DNA of 64,000 nt from Nepenthes gracilis (taxonomy: Eukaryota; Streptophyta; Magnoliopsida; Caryophyllales; Nepenthaceae): NCBI GenBank assembly GCA_033239525.1, contig BSYO01000008.1, forward strand, positions 11,094,150 to 11,158,149, written 5' to 3'. The notes beneath the pieces are model-generated. The model was not told the DNA's origin and ran no database searches. It was given only the letters and a program-made list of their open reading frames with translations. The first letter of the stretch is position 1. Each line of letters starts with the position of its first letter. Shown piece after piece: positions 45,852-57,099 of the stretch. The position numbers were made by a program, and so were the translations under genes.

Positions 45852-45975
45852 TGACCATCGCCATCGAAAATCACCTTGTCCTCAAGGTGAAAATCTGAAA
45901 AATCCTGATGAAGCACTACCGCTGGTTCCCAAGTAGCTTCATCTGGGGTGTGAGAGTTCATTTAACAAGGAGCTG
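45764..45975 (-). pseudogene. Chromodomain end of the integrase
   Basis: DEATWEPAVVLHQDFSDFHL followed by EDKV is the conserved second half of a chromovirus chromodomain, which in active relatives targets integration to marked chromatin. It is out of frame with the integrase C-terminus. LLVK is followed by ATGAAC where relatives have W, consistent with loss of a single base in TGG. The frame runs into the 3' LTR. Confidence 0.8.
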
Positions 45976-47121
45976 TGGCACTGATTTTCCATGTTGTAGG
46001 ATCCTATGAAATCCTAGCAGCTGCGTGGGGAACACCAGGGGGCGAGATCCCATAGTATCGGCAGGGAGTTCCACACACTGGACCGCCGGATGGCCTCGAT
46101 ATTTCTTGAGGAGCGATATGTGAAATACGTTATGAATTCTGGCGTAGGCAGGCAGTTGCAGCCGATAGGCCATTGAGCCCACTCGTTCTAATATCTGGAA
46201 GGGCCCATAGTAGCGTTTCGCTAACTTGTTAGATGGTCGACGAGCTACGGTGGTCTGGCGATAAGGCTGCAGTTTGACGAAGACCCAACCGTCTGGCTGA
46301 AACTCCCGAACGGTACGATGTGCATCTGCCTGATTTTTCATTCGCAGTTGAGCACGCTATAAGTTTGCCTTAAGAGCAGCAAGGACAGTGGATCTATCAG
46401 AGAGGATGACATCAACCGTGGCTATCGGGGAAGTGCCCTGTGTATAATCCTGTAGCATGGGTGGTGGCTGGCCATAAACTGCTTCGAAAGGCGTTATTTT
46501 AATGGCGGAATGTCATGCTGTATTGTAATGCCATTCGGCCCAAGGAAGAAACTGCCCCTAGGTGGCTAGGTAATCAGCTGCGAAATAGCAAAGATAGTCT
46601 TCTAGGCATCGATTTACCACTTCCGTTTGACCGTCCGTCTAAGGGTGGTAAGCACTGTTGGTCAATAAGAAGGTACCCTGTAGACGGAATAACTCTTGCC
46701 AAAAGGTACTCATAAAGATAGGGTCACGGTCAGAGACTATATCTTTCGGAAACCCGTGAAGGCAGCAGATATCAGTGACAAAAATAGCAGCTAGATCCAC
46801 TGCGGTAAAGTGACTACTCAATGGAGAAAAATGAGCATATTTGGACAAGCGATCTACAACCACCAAAATCACAATGTGTCCTTTGGACGCCGGCAGATGA
46901 GTGATAAAATCCATGGAGATAGACTCCCATATTCGACCAAGGATAGGGAGAGGTTGGAGCAGTCCGCTCGGTGTGGTATTGAGATGCTTGACTTGTTGAC
47001 AAATTGCACAGCTAGAGACAAATCGATAAACGTCATTCCGCAAACCTGGCCAATAGAAGGAAGCTAAGATCCTTGCCAATGTGCGCTACATGCCCGCATG
47101 TCCCCCTACTGGAGAGTTGTG
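45958..47121 (-). pseudogene. Chromovirus integrase, central and C-terminal parts
   Basis: HNSPVGGHAG, RTLARILASFYWPGLRNDVY and CAICQQ form the zinc-binding end. The core shows SMDFITHLPASKG (first Asp), VVVDRLSKYAHF, VSDRDPIF (second Asp) and, after a frameshift, TDGQTEVVNRCLEDYL (Glu). The C-terminus (46341-45958) has VKLQPYRQTTVARRP, YYGPFQI and HISLLKKYRG, the GPY/F module. Three or more stops interrupt it, including two near 47100. All three catalytic acidic residues are still encoded. Confidence 0.88.
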
Positions 47122-48066
47122 CTATTCTTGCAGAATTAATTCCTGCAAGGCTAATTTGGAGGGAATGAAGAGTTGGTTCTTAAAGAATACCAACCTGTCT
47201 TGAACAGTATAGTGGTCAAATTCATCTGGGCGGTCAATAATGGATTTGATCATGGTGGTTGGGGAAGACTGCAAAGGAATTTTGTGGTCTGTATGGCGTC
47301 GAGGAGGCAGCCCGTGAGGCACAGCAAAGACATCCTGGAATGTCTGTAGGATGGCGTGCAGAGCAGTAGAAATTTGGGGGTCAGTAATATGAGCAAACTG
47401 GGAAGACGACATTGATTCTGAGGACGCTGCTGCTAGAGTGTGTTCGACGAGTGGAGTAACCAGCAATTGGAAGTAGGATGCAGCTGAATTGGTCAAGTCA
47501 CTGCGCCGTAGCTGACTCATTGTCATGGTGGAAATAGCAACGCTGGGCACTCCATAGAGGGTAAGTTCTGTTCCAGCGTACTTGAAACTCATCCACATAG
47601 ATTTATAATCAAATAATATAGGTCCCAAGGATGCCAACCATTGGAAACCAAGAACTAAATTTGCCCTGTAGATTGGAAGCGGATAAAGGTCTACCGAAAA
47701 TTGAGAGGACCCTAAGGTAAGTGGAACCTTAGTACACACTCCTTCACAATGTAATGAGTCCCCATTTCCAACTGTAACATTAAGATAGTGAAAGGGTTCA
47801 ACGGAGAGTCCGAGATACATGGTGAGCCAAAACTGCAAGAAGTTATGTGTGGAACCACTATCTACTAGCACTGTTACTGATTGGCCTGAAATAGTTCCTG
47901 GCAAGTGCAGGGTCGTGGAAGGCTGATGCCCTTCTAAGGCATGGAAGGAGATGGATGGAACATTATCTTGCCCTGGGGACAATTCTTCTGATAGTGGTGA
48001 CCACACGTTCCCCTCTTCAGACATGACCATCTCTGATTGTTCGGGGCTTTCATCCTCGACCAACAT
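47122..48066 (-). CDS. Protease fused in frame to integrase N-terminus (RT and RNase H deleted)
   Basis: A 314-codon open frame. It begins in the gag-protease linker. The retropepsin region has VLVDSGSTHNFL (active-site DSG) and NLVLGFQWL. The RT start motif HGLPPRRHTDHKIPL follows (about 47285-47330). Where the reverse transcriptase should continue, the frame passes (about 47255-47268) directly into YTVQDRLVFFKNQLFIPSKL, the N-terminus of integrase. The frame is open across the join. The deletion of roughly 1.5-2 kb of coding sequence is inferred from the family's usual order. It then ends at a stop in LILQE before the zinc-binding motif. Confidence 0.85.
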   Translation of the reverse strand: MLVEDESPEQSEMVMSEEGNVWSPLSEELSPGQDNVPSISFHALEGHQPSTTLHLPGTISGQSVTVLVDSGSTHNFLQFWLTMYLGLSVEPFHYLNVTVGNGDSLHCEGVCTKVPLTLGSSQFSVDLYPLPIYRANLVLGFQWLASLGPILFDYKSMWMSFKYAGTELTLYGVPSVAISTMTMSQLRRSDLTNSAASYFQLLVTPLVEHTLAAASSESMSSSQFAHITDPQISTALHAILQTFQDVFAVPHGLPPRRHTDHKIPLQSSPTTMIKSIIDRPDEFDHYTVQDRLVFFKNQLFIPSKLALQELILQE

Positions 48067-49093
48067 ACACAGAAATTGAAGTGGTTTACACCGGTGTCTT
48101 GGGACAAACCGTTCATCACAATTGAAATATAAGCCACGTTCTCACCGGCAACCATTTTAGCAGAGGTGAATTTCTTAATTGGAAATTTTGGTGGAGGATT
48201 TAAGGATAATGGAGCCTTCGTTCCTGGTGGCCCAGGAGCGTTGAGGGATTTGACTACTGGAGATGGTCGATGTGAAGGGTTCGAGTGGAATCTAACTTCT
48301 CTTCCACCAATTTTGCCATTCAGATGGCCTCATGTAGCGACAAGAGTTTCAGCAGGAGGAGCTCACGTCGAATATCATCCCGTAACCCAGAAATGAAACA
48401 ATTCAAGAGATTAGTGGCAGTGAGCCCCAGAGTTCGAGTAGATAGAGATTCAAACTCTGCCATGTAGACCGCCACTGTGGTGGTTTGTTGGAGTTTGTAC
48501 AACGCCGCTTCATAGTTCAAGAAAGATGAAGGTCCGAAGCGCAGTTCCAAATCATGAACGAAGAGCTCCTAGGTGGATAATTGCCGGGTAGCATGCATCC
48601 ATTGGAACCATTGCAACGCAGCACCCGACATGCAGAAGGTGGTGACAGTAAGTTTCTGCTCTGGAGGAGTGCGATGGTAGAGAAAGAAACGGTCGATTTG
48701 GAATAACCAACCAGTCACGTTGTCCCTCGAAAAGAAAGGAATCTCAAGCTTAGGCAACCGTGGGTGGAGTTCGTTAGGGTTTTCTATAGCAGATGACAAT
48801 AAGGTGGGCAAGGGTTGGGAAAAGGACACAGTCGACACTGAGAATGAGGAAGAACTTACAGTCGGCGTGAGAAGTAGCGGAGGAAGCTTCGATGCCATGA
48901 TGAAATGCTCCATCCGAGCTAGAGTAAGATTAATCTTTGCAATAAATTGTTTGATGTGCTCTGTATCGGCCTTATCTGTCGCGATATCCTCTGTGTACTG
49001 TTGAACGACAGCCACAACGTCTTTTACTTCTTTCACCATGCCTGTGAGTGTTTCATCGTGCGCCTTTGCGCGAGTTATGACGCCTTCTGCCAT
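48067..49093 (-). pseudogene. Chromovirus gag, frameshifted
   Basis: Likely start MAEGVITRAKAH at 49093, about 20 bases after the LTR. The reading carries a coiled-coil-like stretch (KADTEHIKQFIAKINLT), then LPKLEIPFFSRDNVTGWLFQ and GAALQWFQWM, the core of plant gypsy gag. A second piece (48550-48320) has LYKLQQTTTVAVYMAEFESL and NCFISGLRDDIRREL. Stops near 48565 and between 48320 and 48066 break it. The zinc knuckle is only weakly visible (CVCWSRMKAP-like region near 48060-48110). Confidence 0.82.
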
Positions 49094-49114
49094 CAGTCTC
49101 AATGAGAGCACCAA

Positions 49115-49649
49115 TGATGCGTGCCGTAATAAAGTCCTTACTACAGTAAAACCTTGGTCCTCTGATGGTGCTACAATAAGCCCACGGTCTTCTACTACAG
49201 TACGGCCGAGATGTATTTGGCCGAGGTGATGAAGGCACGAGGCGGTGAAGAGCAGGTTGAGGAAGAGAATGAGAGAATGGACAAACAGACAAAGTAAAGA
49301 AGAGAAGGAAAAGGGGAGTGGAAATTGACAAAAGGGGAGAGAAGAACACAGAGAAGACGAGGGAGAAGAGACATTAGTGAGTAATATTATTTGCCCTTTG
49401 CACAGGCCGTTTCTTATTCATATACCTACAGTAACAATAACAGAAAATAAAAAAATAGTAATAATAGAATATCCCAACAATAATCAGTAATAATAGAAAT
49501 AATTATTATGCTAATCTCGGATGAAATTGCGGTATTTTTTTGGTGCACGGATGGATCGGCTACTGCGGCGTAGTTCCCTGTGACTTCCAACCGCGCTCAG
49601 AGGTTGGGCCGAGATCTAGGTCAGGTCTCCAGTGGCCAGGCCCGTAACA
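49115..49649 (-). repeat. 5' LTR of the chromovirus (535 bp)
   Basis: Minus-strand TGTTACGGGCC to GCATCA, paired with 45306-45851. Confidence 0.92.
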
Positions 49650-49654
49650 GAGGG
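49650..49654. repeat. Right TSD of the chromovirus (GAGGG)
   Basis: Identical to 45301-45305. Confidence 0.93.
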
Positions 49655-50236
49655 TGACTAAGATTTGTTAGAAGGGCTGCTAGGGTTTTGGATTTTTCCG
49701 TCCATCTAAATGAATTTTAAAATTTTGAAACTAACTTAATTAATCCTGCGTAAGTTGCTGTTTTCTATCTTCCCATTTAGCTAACAATTTAACTCAATAA
49801 TCAGGCTTAGAATATAGCAAAACTGTGACAGCTAGGTATTCGACCAAAGGAAGAGCCGCCTTAGGTTTTTAGAAGCTAGGGTTTCCAAGGAGAAATTAGG
49901 GTTTAGGAATTCTTACATTTATCATCCAATTTAATTTGTTAAATTTATAAATATACATCACTAAATTTGAATGATTATTAACCACACTTAATTTTAACCA
50001 TTAATTATTTAATATAAATAAGTCTACTAATAGAAAATTATCAAAAAAAAAAAAAAAAAAAAAAAACTCTTGTGCTATCTTTTCCAGGTCGTTGGCCCAC
50101 TAATAAGTTAGATTTTCCTCATTAAATGTTCGACCAATGATCACGCATCTATTTGACCCAAGTTTAAAATACAAGGGTGTTACGTCCTTGCTTCACATCC
50201 ATGCTTAGGGGTCGAACATAATTCTAGTTGGTGGAC
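49655..50236. other. AT-rich flank
   Basis: Continuation of the sequence interrupted by the chromovirus. Contains several GGGTTTT/AGGGTTT stretches and a run of about 23 A residues near 50044. No gene seen. Confidence 0.45.
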
Positions 50237-51441
50237 AACATTTTCTCTTCTTTTAAAATTCTTTTTTCATGCCTTTCAACCATTTGATAAAAAGGTCTCA
50301 AGACATTTCATTTGAAAAAATGTAGAAAGAGTTTTTCGTATAAATTTTACTAAAACAATGGCCAATGCTAGTGAAATATACCTGGTCTTTGCATATGTAT
50401 GAAAAAAAGTGCCATTTTGTGGCGTTTGCATTGATGTGCACATGATGAAAGAATATGTATTACCATGGTAATAAATTCTTTGTTATGATTTTAGGTCAAA
50501 TTTAGGAAAAATATTTTCAAACCCTAGGTGCTGCTCATAAAAGAGAAAAGGAAAAGAAACAAGAAGATAAAGGATTTACTAACTATTTGAAGTTAGAATT
50601 ATGGTTCATTTTTAAACAACCTTAGGTATATTATTCTAATTCTGCTGTAGGATGTATTATTTGGTTATTTTCATTTCTCTTGTCATAATATTTTGTTCAT
50701 CTCTCGGCTCATTCATTATGAGAGGTTATATAATCAAGATATATGTTTGTGGTTACTAGTAACCAAATCTTTGGATTGTATAAACGGGGAAGTAGTAACT
50801 AATAATTATTGGACATCACCCTTATCATGTGATGTGAACAAAACTTGGAGGGAGTCAGTGGTAACTAAATCTTCACACAAAGTCATTGCAAAAGAGTTTT
50901 ATAACCAAGTTATTTGAGAGTTTATTTATAATTTGATATCTAAATATAGTAAATATATTTTTGGACTAAAGGTCCTATAATTTTATTTTTAATTGAGAAA
51001 AATTTTTACATAAAAATTAGTTGTTATTATAGTTGTATACATGGTTATATACTATTATTACTTTCTTATGAATTTAAACAATTGGGTGGTAAATTTGATC
51101 CTAATTAGAGGGGATTTTTTTTTTCCTCAATTTCACATTAGTAAAATTTAGCTTACCAGCCAAAAGTGATATCGTTCAAGTTGCTGTGTTTGTATTGTTT
51201 GAATAACGAAGGCTAATATTAGTAGACATTTAAAAATTCCTTAGTGATGATTCACGCGTAGTGAAACAAGTAGGGAGTATTAGTAATCAATGTTTACAGG
51301 CTTGTTGAGTATAGCGGTTGTTAAGCTAAGGTTTTGACAACAAGCTCGGTGGAACAAGCTATGGGAGTATTGGGTACTCAAAGATGTTTGGCATGTAAGT
51401 TTCCCTATATAAGGAAGCTTTTAGGGTTCCAAGGATTCAGC

Positions 51442-51458
51442 AACAAGTCATTGAGTTC
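51442..51458. repeat. Left TSD of a 21-nt LINE insertion
   Basis: AACAAGTCATTGAGTTC, exactly repeated at 51480-51496. Confidence 0.9.
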
Positions 51459-51479
51459 TTTTTTTTTTTTTGGTAAGTA
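51459..51479 (-). mobile_element. Extremely 5'-truncated LINE: poly(A) plus 8 nt
   Basis: The insert reads TACTTACC followed by 13 A residues on the minus strand, between two perfect 17-bp direct repeats. TACTTACC plus poly(A) is exactly the 3' end of the LINE at 10979-13480, so it is best read as a target-primed insertion that stopped after a few bases. Confidence 0.82.
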
Positions 51480-51496
51480 AACAAGTCATTGAGTTC
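51480..51496. repeat. Right TSD of the 21-nt LINE insertion
   Basis: Identical to 51442-51458. Confidence 0.9.
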
Positions 51497-51908
51497 AACA
51501 TGTAGATCCCGGTGAGGGAGATCTGTTGGGTCCTAAAGTTTCAGCAACAATTTTTTTTAATCAGACGCGTGAACCTTAGTGAGGGAGGTTCGTTGGACTC
51601 TTAGGTTTTGGCAATAAACTCAATTTTCAGATGAATGTATTTCAGTGATAGAGACTTGTTTCATTTTGAAGTTTCAGTAACAAGTTCGTGCACTTCAATG
51701 TGTGGATCCTAGTGAGGGTGGTTTGTTGGGCTACTTGGCAACAAGCAGGTTAATGTTGATGCCTGTACTATGGTAGAGGAAATATTGCAAGCGGGCAAAA
51801 TATTAAGGCTTCTCAGTGAAGAGGTGAAGTGTTTCCGTGAAGAAAATTTGTTAAATTTTAAGTTACTCCTTTATAAATCTTCACTTATTAAATATATGAA
51901 TTTTTACT

Positions 51909-52760
51909 TCTAGAGTTATAAGAGTTTTTCATGTAATGTTCATGCAACATTTTGTTTAAACAAAAATTTTGAAAGAGGTTTTCACACAAGGTTCATATAA
52001 GTTTCGCTCGAACAAGAGCTAGCTCTAATAAAATGCTTTTGATGGGCACCTAATATTCACGTCTGCATGAAAGACAGTACTATTTCACACCATTTGCGCC
52101 TAATGTATACATGATGGGTTCATGTGCACCAACACAAGTTTAAATATCATATTTTGATTTTGGGTTAGATTCAAAGAGAAAATTTCAAACCCTAGGTGCA
52201 GTAGACGAGAGAAAAAAGGTAAATGAAGAGTGAGAAGCAAAAAGATGAAGGATTTTTAAATTTTTTGGGATTCGAATCGTGGTGCACTCTTTGAAAACCT
52301 GAAGTATATTTTTATAACTTTGTTTGTAGGACATATTGCTCGGTTGTTTTCATTTCACATGCACTTATATTTTGTTCATCTCTTAATTCATTCACTATAA
52401 AGAGTTGTACAATCAAGTGGTAAATGGATCTTTGAGTCTTATAATTGGGATATGATGGTTAATTATAACTAAACATATCCTTTGTTGTATGATGTGAACA
52501 AGTTAACATGAAGGAGTGAATGGAAAAGATGAAGGTAATCGGAATTTCATACAGGTTGTAAAAGAGTAACATGACCAAGTTATTTGAGGGTTATTTATAA
52601 CCAAAACTTTAAATATAGTGGAGATATGATTATATGAAAAGAATTTTCATGCAAAAAAATTGTTTAATATTGCTCCTACGTATATGGTTGTGTGATATTA
52701 TTATTTACAAATTCAAATAATAGGACAGTAAATTTATCATAATTAAAAAATTTTATTTCT
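51909..52760. repeat. Diverged direct duplication, copy 2
   Basis: Counterpart of 50237-51140, with many substitutions and small indels. It could be the second LTR of an old element with about 0.8 kb between, or a tandem duplication; no TG...CA ends, PBS or PPT could be fixed. Confidence 0.6.
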
Positions 52761-54125
52761 CAATTTCACGTCAATGGAATTTCGCCTATCACCCAGCACG
52801 ACCTATAGTTAATAGCATTAGTCAACCTTTTGGATCTTATTAACCAAGTAGCTAGGACTCCTTTTATTGGGATTGATAAACCTTTTGAATCTTATTAGCC
52901 AAATAGCTATGACTCTTTATTATAGTTAGTTAACCACCAATCAGGAATCCTCATAGAATTGTAAGAATTCTGGTCATATCTCCGTTCAAATTCAAAAGCT
53001 ACAGTAATCCTAAAAGAAGTTCCTAAAAGAAGGTGAAAAGAGAAATGAATCGGCAGAAACAGCTGGGCATCAAGCAAACAAACCGTTCCTACTGCCCAAC
53101 ACCACGCGACTACAGGCCACAGTTCGTTGCACCTCCTCCATATCTCATGTATCTTTTCGGACAGAAGGATAGACTTTCACCTGAGGGTAGTTGTTAAGAT
53201 AACAACCTCACGGCTCCATCAGGAAGGAAAGCTACTGAATGACTGCAATTGATCAGCCCAAGGCAGAAGAGAGGACAGCAGCAAACTAAAATTGTCGGAG
53301 AAGTTGTAATTATGTTACGGAGTCGGTTAGATTGAGTTTGTTTATGATGTTGTCAACTCACTCTATAGACAGAGATGCTCTCTCTATGCGTACAGGGACA
53401 TTACGAAGAATACAAGCTTCTTTTCCAAACTTACCCATTATTTCCCTCTGTCTTCTCTTCTCAATTCTCCCTTGTGTCTCTTCCTCCTCCTGTTTTCAGT
53501 CTTTTTTTCTCTTAAATCAAGCCCTTGTAATCTCGGAACACCACAAAATATCATGTTGGGTAAAAAAAATCCAATGGCCGCATTTTATTTATAAAAAAAT
53601 ATTTTAAATTATTTTTTTTATTTTTATATATTTTTTTGCATTTGTTATAAAAATAAACCTTTTATACTTTTATTATTTTTATTATTATTTTTTTAAAAAA
53701 ACAGAAGCCGTTAGATTTTAAATCTGATAACACTAATTGTCGTCACAGAGGGCTATGATGCTCCACGCATCGTAGCCCCCATGCTCGTTTGCAATGAAGG
53801 TGTATTCAAAGCTACACTCCAGTTCAATAATTTTGTTTTTGAGATAATTTAATTTTTATTTATTTTTTATATTAATAAATTAATAGAAAATAGATAGGAC
53901 AAATATAAATTCTAAAACACTTTCAAAAAGGGTATCAAAATCTATTGCTTTTCCTGCACAAAAATTGACCACGTCCATTTGTTGTCCTGTCCTCTCCACC
54001 ACCCTTCTTCACTTCTACCTTCCAAATTAGGTTGGGATCCATTTGGTCACTCAAACTTTCCATAAAGGGAAGATCCATGGTACACTCATGATTACAAATG
54101 CCATTCACACAAGGAGGGGCGAATA
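52761..54125. other. Spacer, possibly containing an old LTR
   Basis: A short duplicated phrase (TTAACCAAGTAGCTAGGACTC / TTAGCCAAATAGCTATGACT type) lies near 52835-52915. Between about 53300 and 53540 a CT-rich leader-like stretch follows a 91-codon open frame with no known motif (53332-53607). The rest is AT-rich and blank. Confidence 0.4.
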
Positions 54126-57008
54126 TGTAACACCATCTTGTATATCCTCGTAACTAAGCAGATGTCAGGCATACTTACCAACCACTCAAAGTTAAAGATC
54201 TTTATGGTGATTGAACCCAAAATGTTCAAACTGGCTAGGATTGCCCATTCGAAATCCCAAAAATATAACTCATCGTTATAATAATAAATCTCAAAATCAA
54301 ACCATCAATAATTAAGTCCAATCCACTTGTAAACATCAAGATAATAAAAGATAGTCTAGGTACAGTCAAAATTCTAAGCGATGTAGCTCTGAAATAAGAA
54401 ACAAACTATCATCTATAAAAATGTAAACCTTTCCACACTCAAAGAAGTAGCTAGATTTCAGAATTCTCTGCCTACATGCTCATCAACAACTGCCTGATTA
54501 CCAATTGATTTTTCTGCCTATACTACTCTAAAACTAATAAATTGTAAATGTGAGTAAAAGAAACTCAATAAGTGATATAATAAAAAATAAAATAAATAAT
54601 AACCATCTCAAATAATAATATCGTGATATATAGGAGCAATAACAATGCCATAGAAGTAACCATACACTATTCAAAACTTTATGACACTTCATAATGACTC
54701 AAAAATACTATAAAGATCAACCATCATGAGTTACCAACAAACTCAAAAGATTATGAAAACAATCAGAATTCCATATAATCTAAATATTAGTAAAAATATG
54801 GGTTCTACTGAATATATCTTAATAGAGATCACATAATATGAAATATCTCAACAATCTTTTCAAATATTATTCTGTCATTGTAAACAAAATGCTGCGTACA
54901 CCACCCATAGGTAAGTAAGCACCATGATGTAAACAATGCTCTCATATTTGACATGCAACTAAATCTATAATCTATGAGATTATATCACAAGTGTGCAACA
55001 TCTCAACAGCCTATACAAGAATCCTCGACTCTGTAAATAGATAATAGTTTTAGAGGATTCCTAACTTTCCTCATAACATGTCAAACCTAAAATATTTCAC
55101 CGCAATATTTCTCAATACCACGTCCTACTATGGTCATATGATATAAACATCCCTCTAAGAAAATAGGCCTCAATCCACCAGTTTATGAACTAGATATCAA
55201 ATAATTACAGACTACATCATAATTTTAGAGATTTTATACTCCATGATGCCATGATATTTACAATAGTCTCATTTATCCACTCATAGATATCAAAGACAAC
55301 CCATGCGTCCAAAAATCATACTGAGAAGATCATCAATAAGAAAGAACAAGAGAAGATTATCTAAGTACATTAAATACTCTCCACGGGACACCCTATTCAG
55401 TCCTTATAGTGCTATACTCTAGACATATCCTTAAGATAAACATTCTAGGTTTCATGCCTAAAATTTGGATCAAACTAACACTCTAGTCCTCCAACATTTG
55501 AATAGATAAAGTAAATCCTATTTGGTTATTAATTCAAAAATTTGTCAAAACTCTCAAATCTTCCTCGAAACATAACTGAGTTTGAACGTGGTCTCGCACA
55601 TTAGTTGAATGTTAGCTCATAACTTTATACAACATCACCATTTTTCCACAAGCTTTAATATCTAAGGTACTCAGCCTATCTATAATACATCTACCTGAGA
55701 TGTATCCTTAAAAACACATAGTCAAACCCATATATCTATAAATCTATTTTAAGCTAGACACTGACATTCAAATGTACATCACACCTAGTCTCTTGTCAAG
55801 TCAATCAACTCATAGATCCATGAATCTATTTAGAACAATTATTAAAACAATAATATAAAATGTCTCTACACTAGAATTCTCACTAAACATGTATATAACA
55901 TTCACTTAAGACATTAAAATAGTATATATATACTAGGAAACATTCAAAAAATTTACAAATTTAGCCATCATCATAATGACATTCAGAATGTTGTTCAAAT
56001 ATTGGCTAAATCATAGTTCAGTATTCAAATGTTGGCTTCAGTACTAGTAAAAAAGCCACCCCAAAACCAATGTAAATCAATTTAAATGGTCATGAAAATT
56101 TACATGTATCTCCTACACTTTATTTAATATTAGATTTGCTCAAGGGAACCAATTAATAATGAGGTAAAGGGCACGACTCTTTGACCAACAAGGACATAGA
56201 TTTTCCAAGTAAATGGGTACGTTCACTTAGCTAAGGATGCATGCTACAAAAGGCTTCTATACAAATGACCACCAACGGCACCTCCATGTATGGATCTCGA
56301 AGATTACAACCTTCAAACAAGACACCAAGGGATGAGAAGCCTAGAGTGACGAAAGGGTTTTCTTTCTTTTCCTTCTCTTTCTCTCAAAGACCAACCTTTC
56401 TGTCTCTAGGGATGCTGTAACAAATGGAAGGATTAGATTAGAAGTAGAAGGAGACAAACAGGAGGATAATATAAAGGAGAAGGATATTAGGGTTTGAGAG
56501 GGGGGCCATGGGTAGGGTAAATTAAGGCTTCCACTTATTTTGCTTTTAATTTTCTAATTAACTTAGTCATATTAAGTGAGGAAGGGGAGGAAGTCGCATG
56601 CATGGGAGAAGAGGGCACACATCTTAAAGGAAAATTAGGGTTTACTAGGGCATTTTAGGGCTTTGCATGAAATGTTTCAGTTTGAGGGTGTTTTGCTCAA
56701 CTTTAATATATTAATAAATATGTAATCTAATTAAAATCATGCACATAAATATAGTTTAACATCATAATGATTCCTAAATAATAAAATAAAATTTTAAAAA
56801 TAATTTTATTGTCTATTCAAAAATATTACCAGAACGTACTTTTAGAGATTTTGCAAATTTAACTTGGCTGGGCCCTTTATAATATTAGACTATACTTGCC
56901 TATAAATTATTGCTTTATAAGATTTTGTCTTCATTATAATTTTTATAATTAAAAATCTTAACTAATTAGGAGTCTAATTATCCCAAACCCAAACATAAGG
57001 GTGTTACA
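54126..57008 (-). repeat. Probable solo LTR of a gypsy element (minus strand)
   Basis: The two ends are a 9-base inverted pair, TGTAACACC at 54126 and GGTGTTACA ending at 57008, as expected of an LTR of 2.88 kb. On the minus strand a TATA-like CTTTATATTATCC (about 56466-56478) is followed by a purine/CT-rich leader some 540 bases from the start, like the layout of the E1 and E2 LTRs. No 5-bp target duplication is visible (GAATA versus ACCTT), so recombination, decay or a misassigned end must be assumed. No gene lies within. Confidence 0.5.
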
Positions 57009-57099
57009 ACCTTTCTTAATGTGAAGAGGATAGCTTCCACAGTTCAGAAAAAAAAAAGATTAAAAGAATAGAAATTCAAATCTTTTGAGGGAACAACTC

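Larger units (their letters stand above)
45306..49649 (-). mobile_element. Chromovirus derivative (Reina-like) lacking RT and RNase H
   Basis: Two LTRs (49115-49649 and 45306-45851) with a perfect 5-bp target duplication. On the minus strand the order is gag, protease, integrase, chromodomain. The small size, LTRs of about 540 bp and a C-terminal chromodomain suggest the Reina group, though Galadriel-like elements are not excluded. Reverse transcriptase and RNase H are missing between protease and integrase. The sequence after the 5' LTR (TTGGTGCTCTCATTGAG) is the primer-site position; I could not match it to a tRNA. Confidence 0.92.
50237..51908. repeat. Diverged direct duplication, copy 1
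   Basis: The first 900 bases align with 51909-52760: a shared AGAAAGAGTTTTT-type start, CAAACCCTAGGTGC (about 50519, 52184), TTTTGTTCATCTCT (about 50692, 52373) and GATGTGAACAA (about 50830, 52491). The offset is about 1.67 kb. No coding content is recognised. The internal part (about 51310-51760) has a weak 70-80-bp repetition of GTGAGGGAG / TTGTTGGG / TCAGCAACAA phrases. Confidence 0.6.

Noticed and set aside
53332..53607. 91-codon frame as a secreted peptide gene
   Set aside because: The hydrophobic part comes from a CT-rich leader-like stretch; no cleavage context or relatives recognised.
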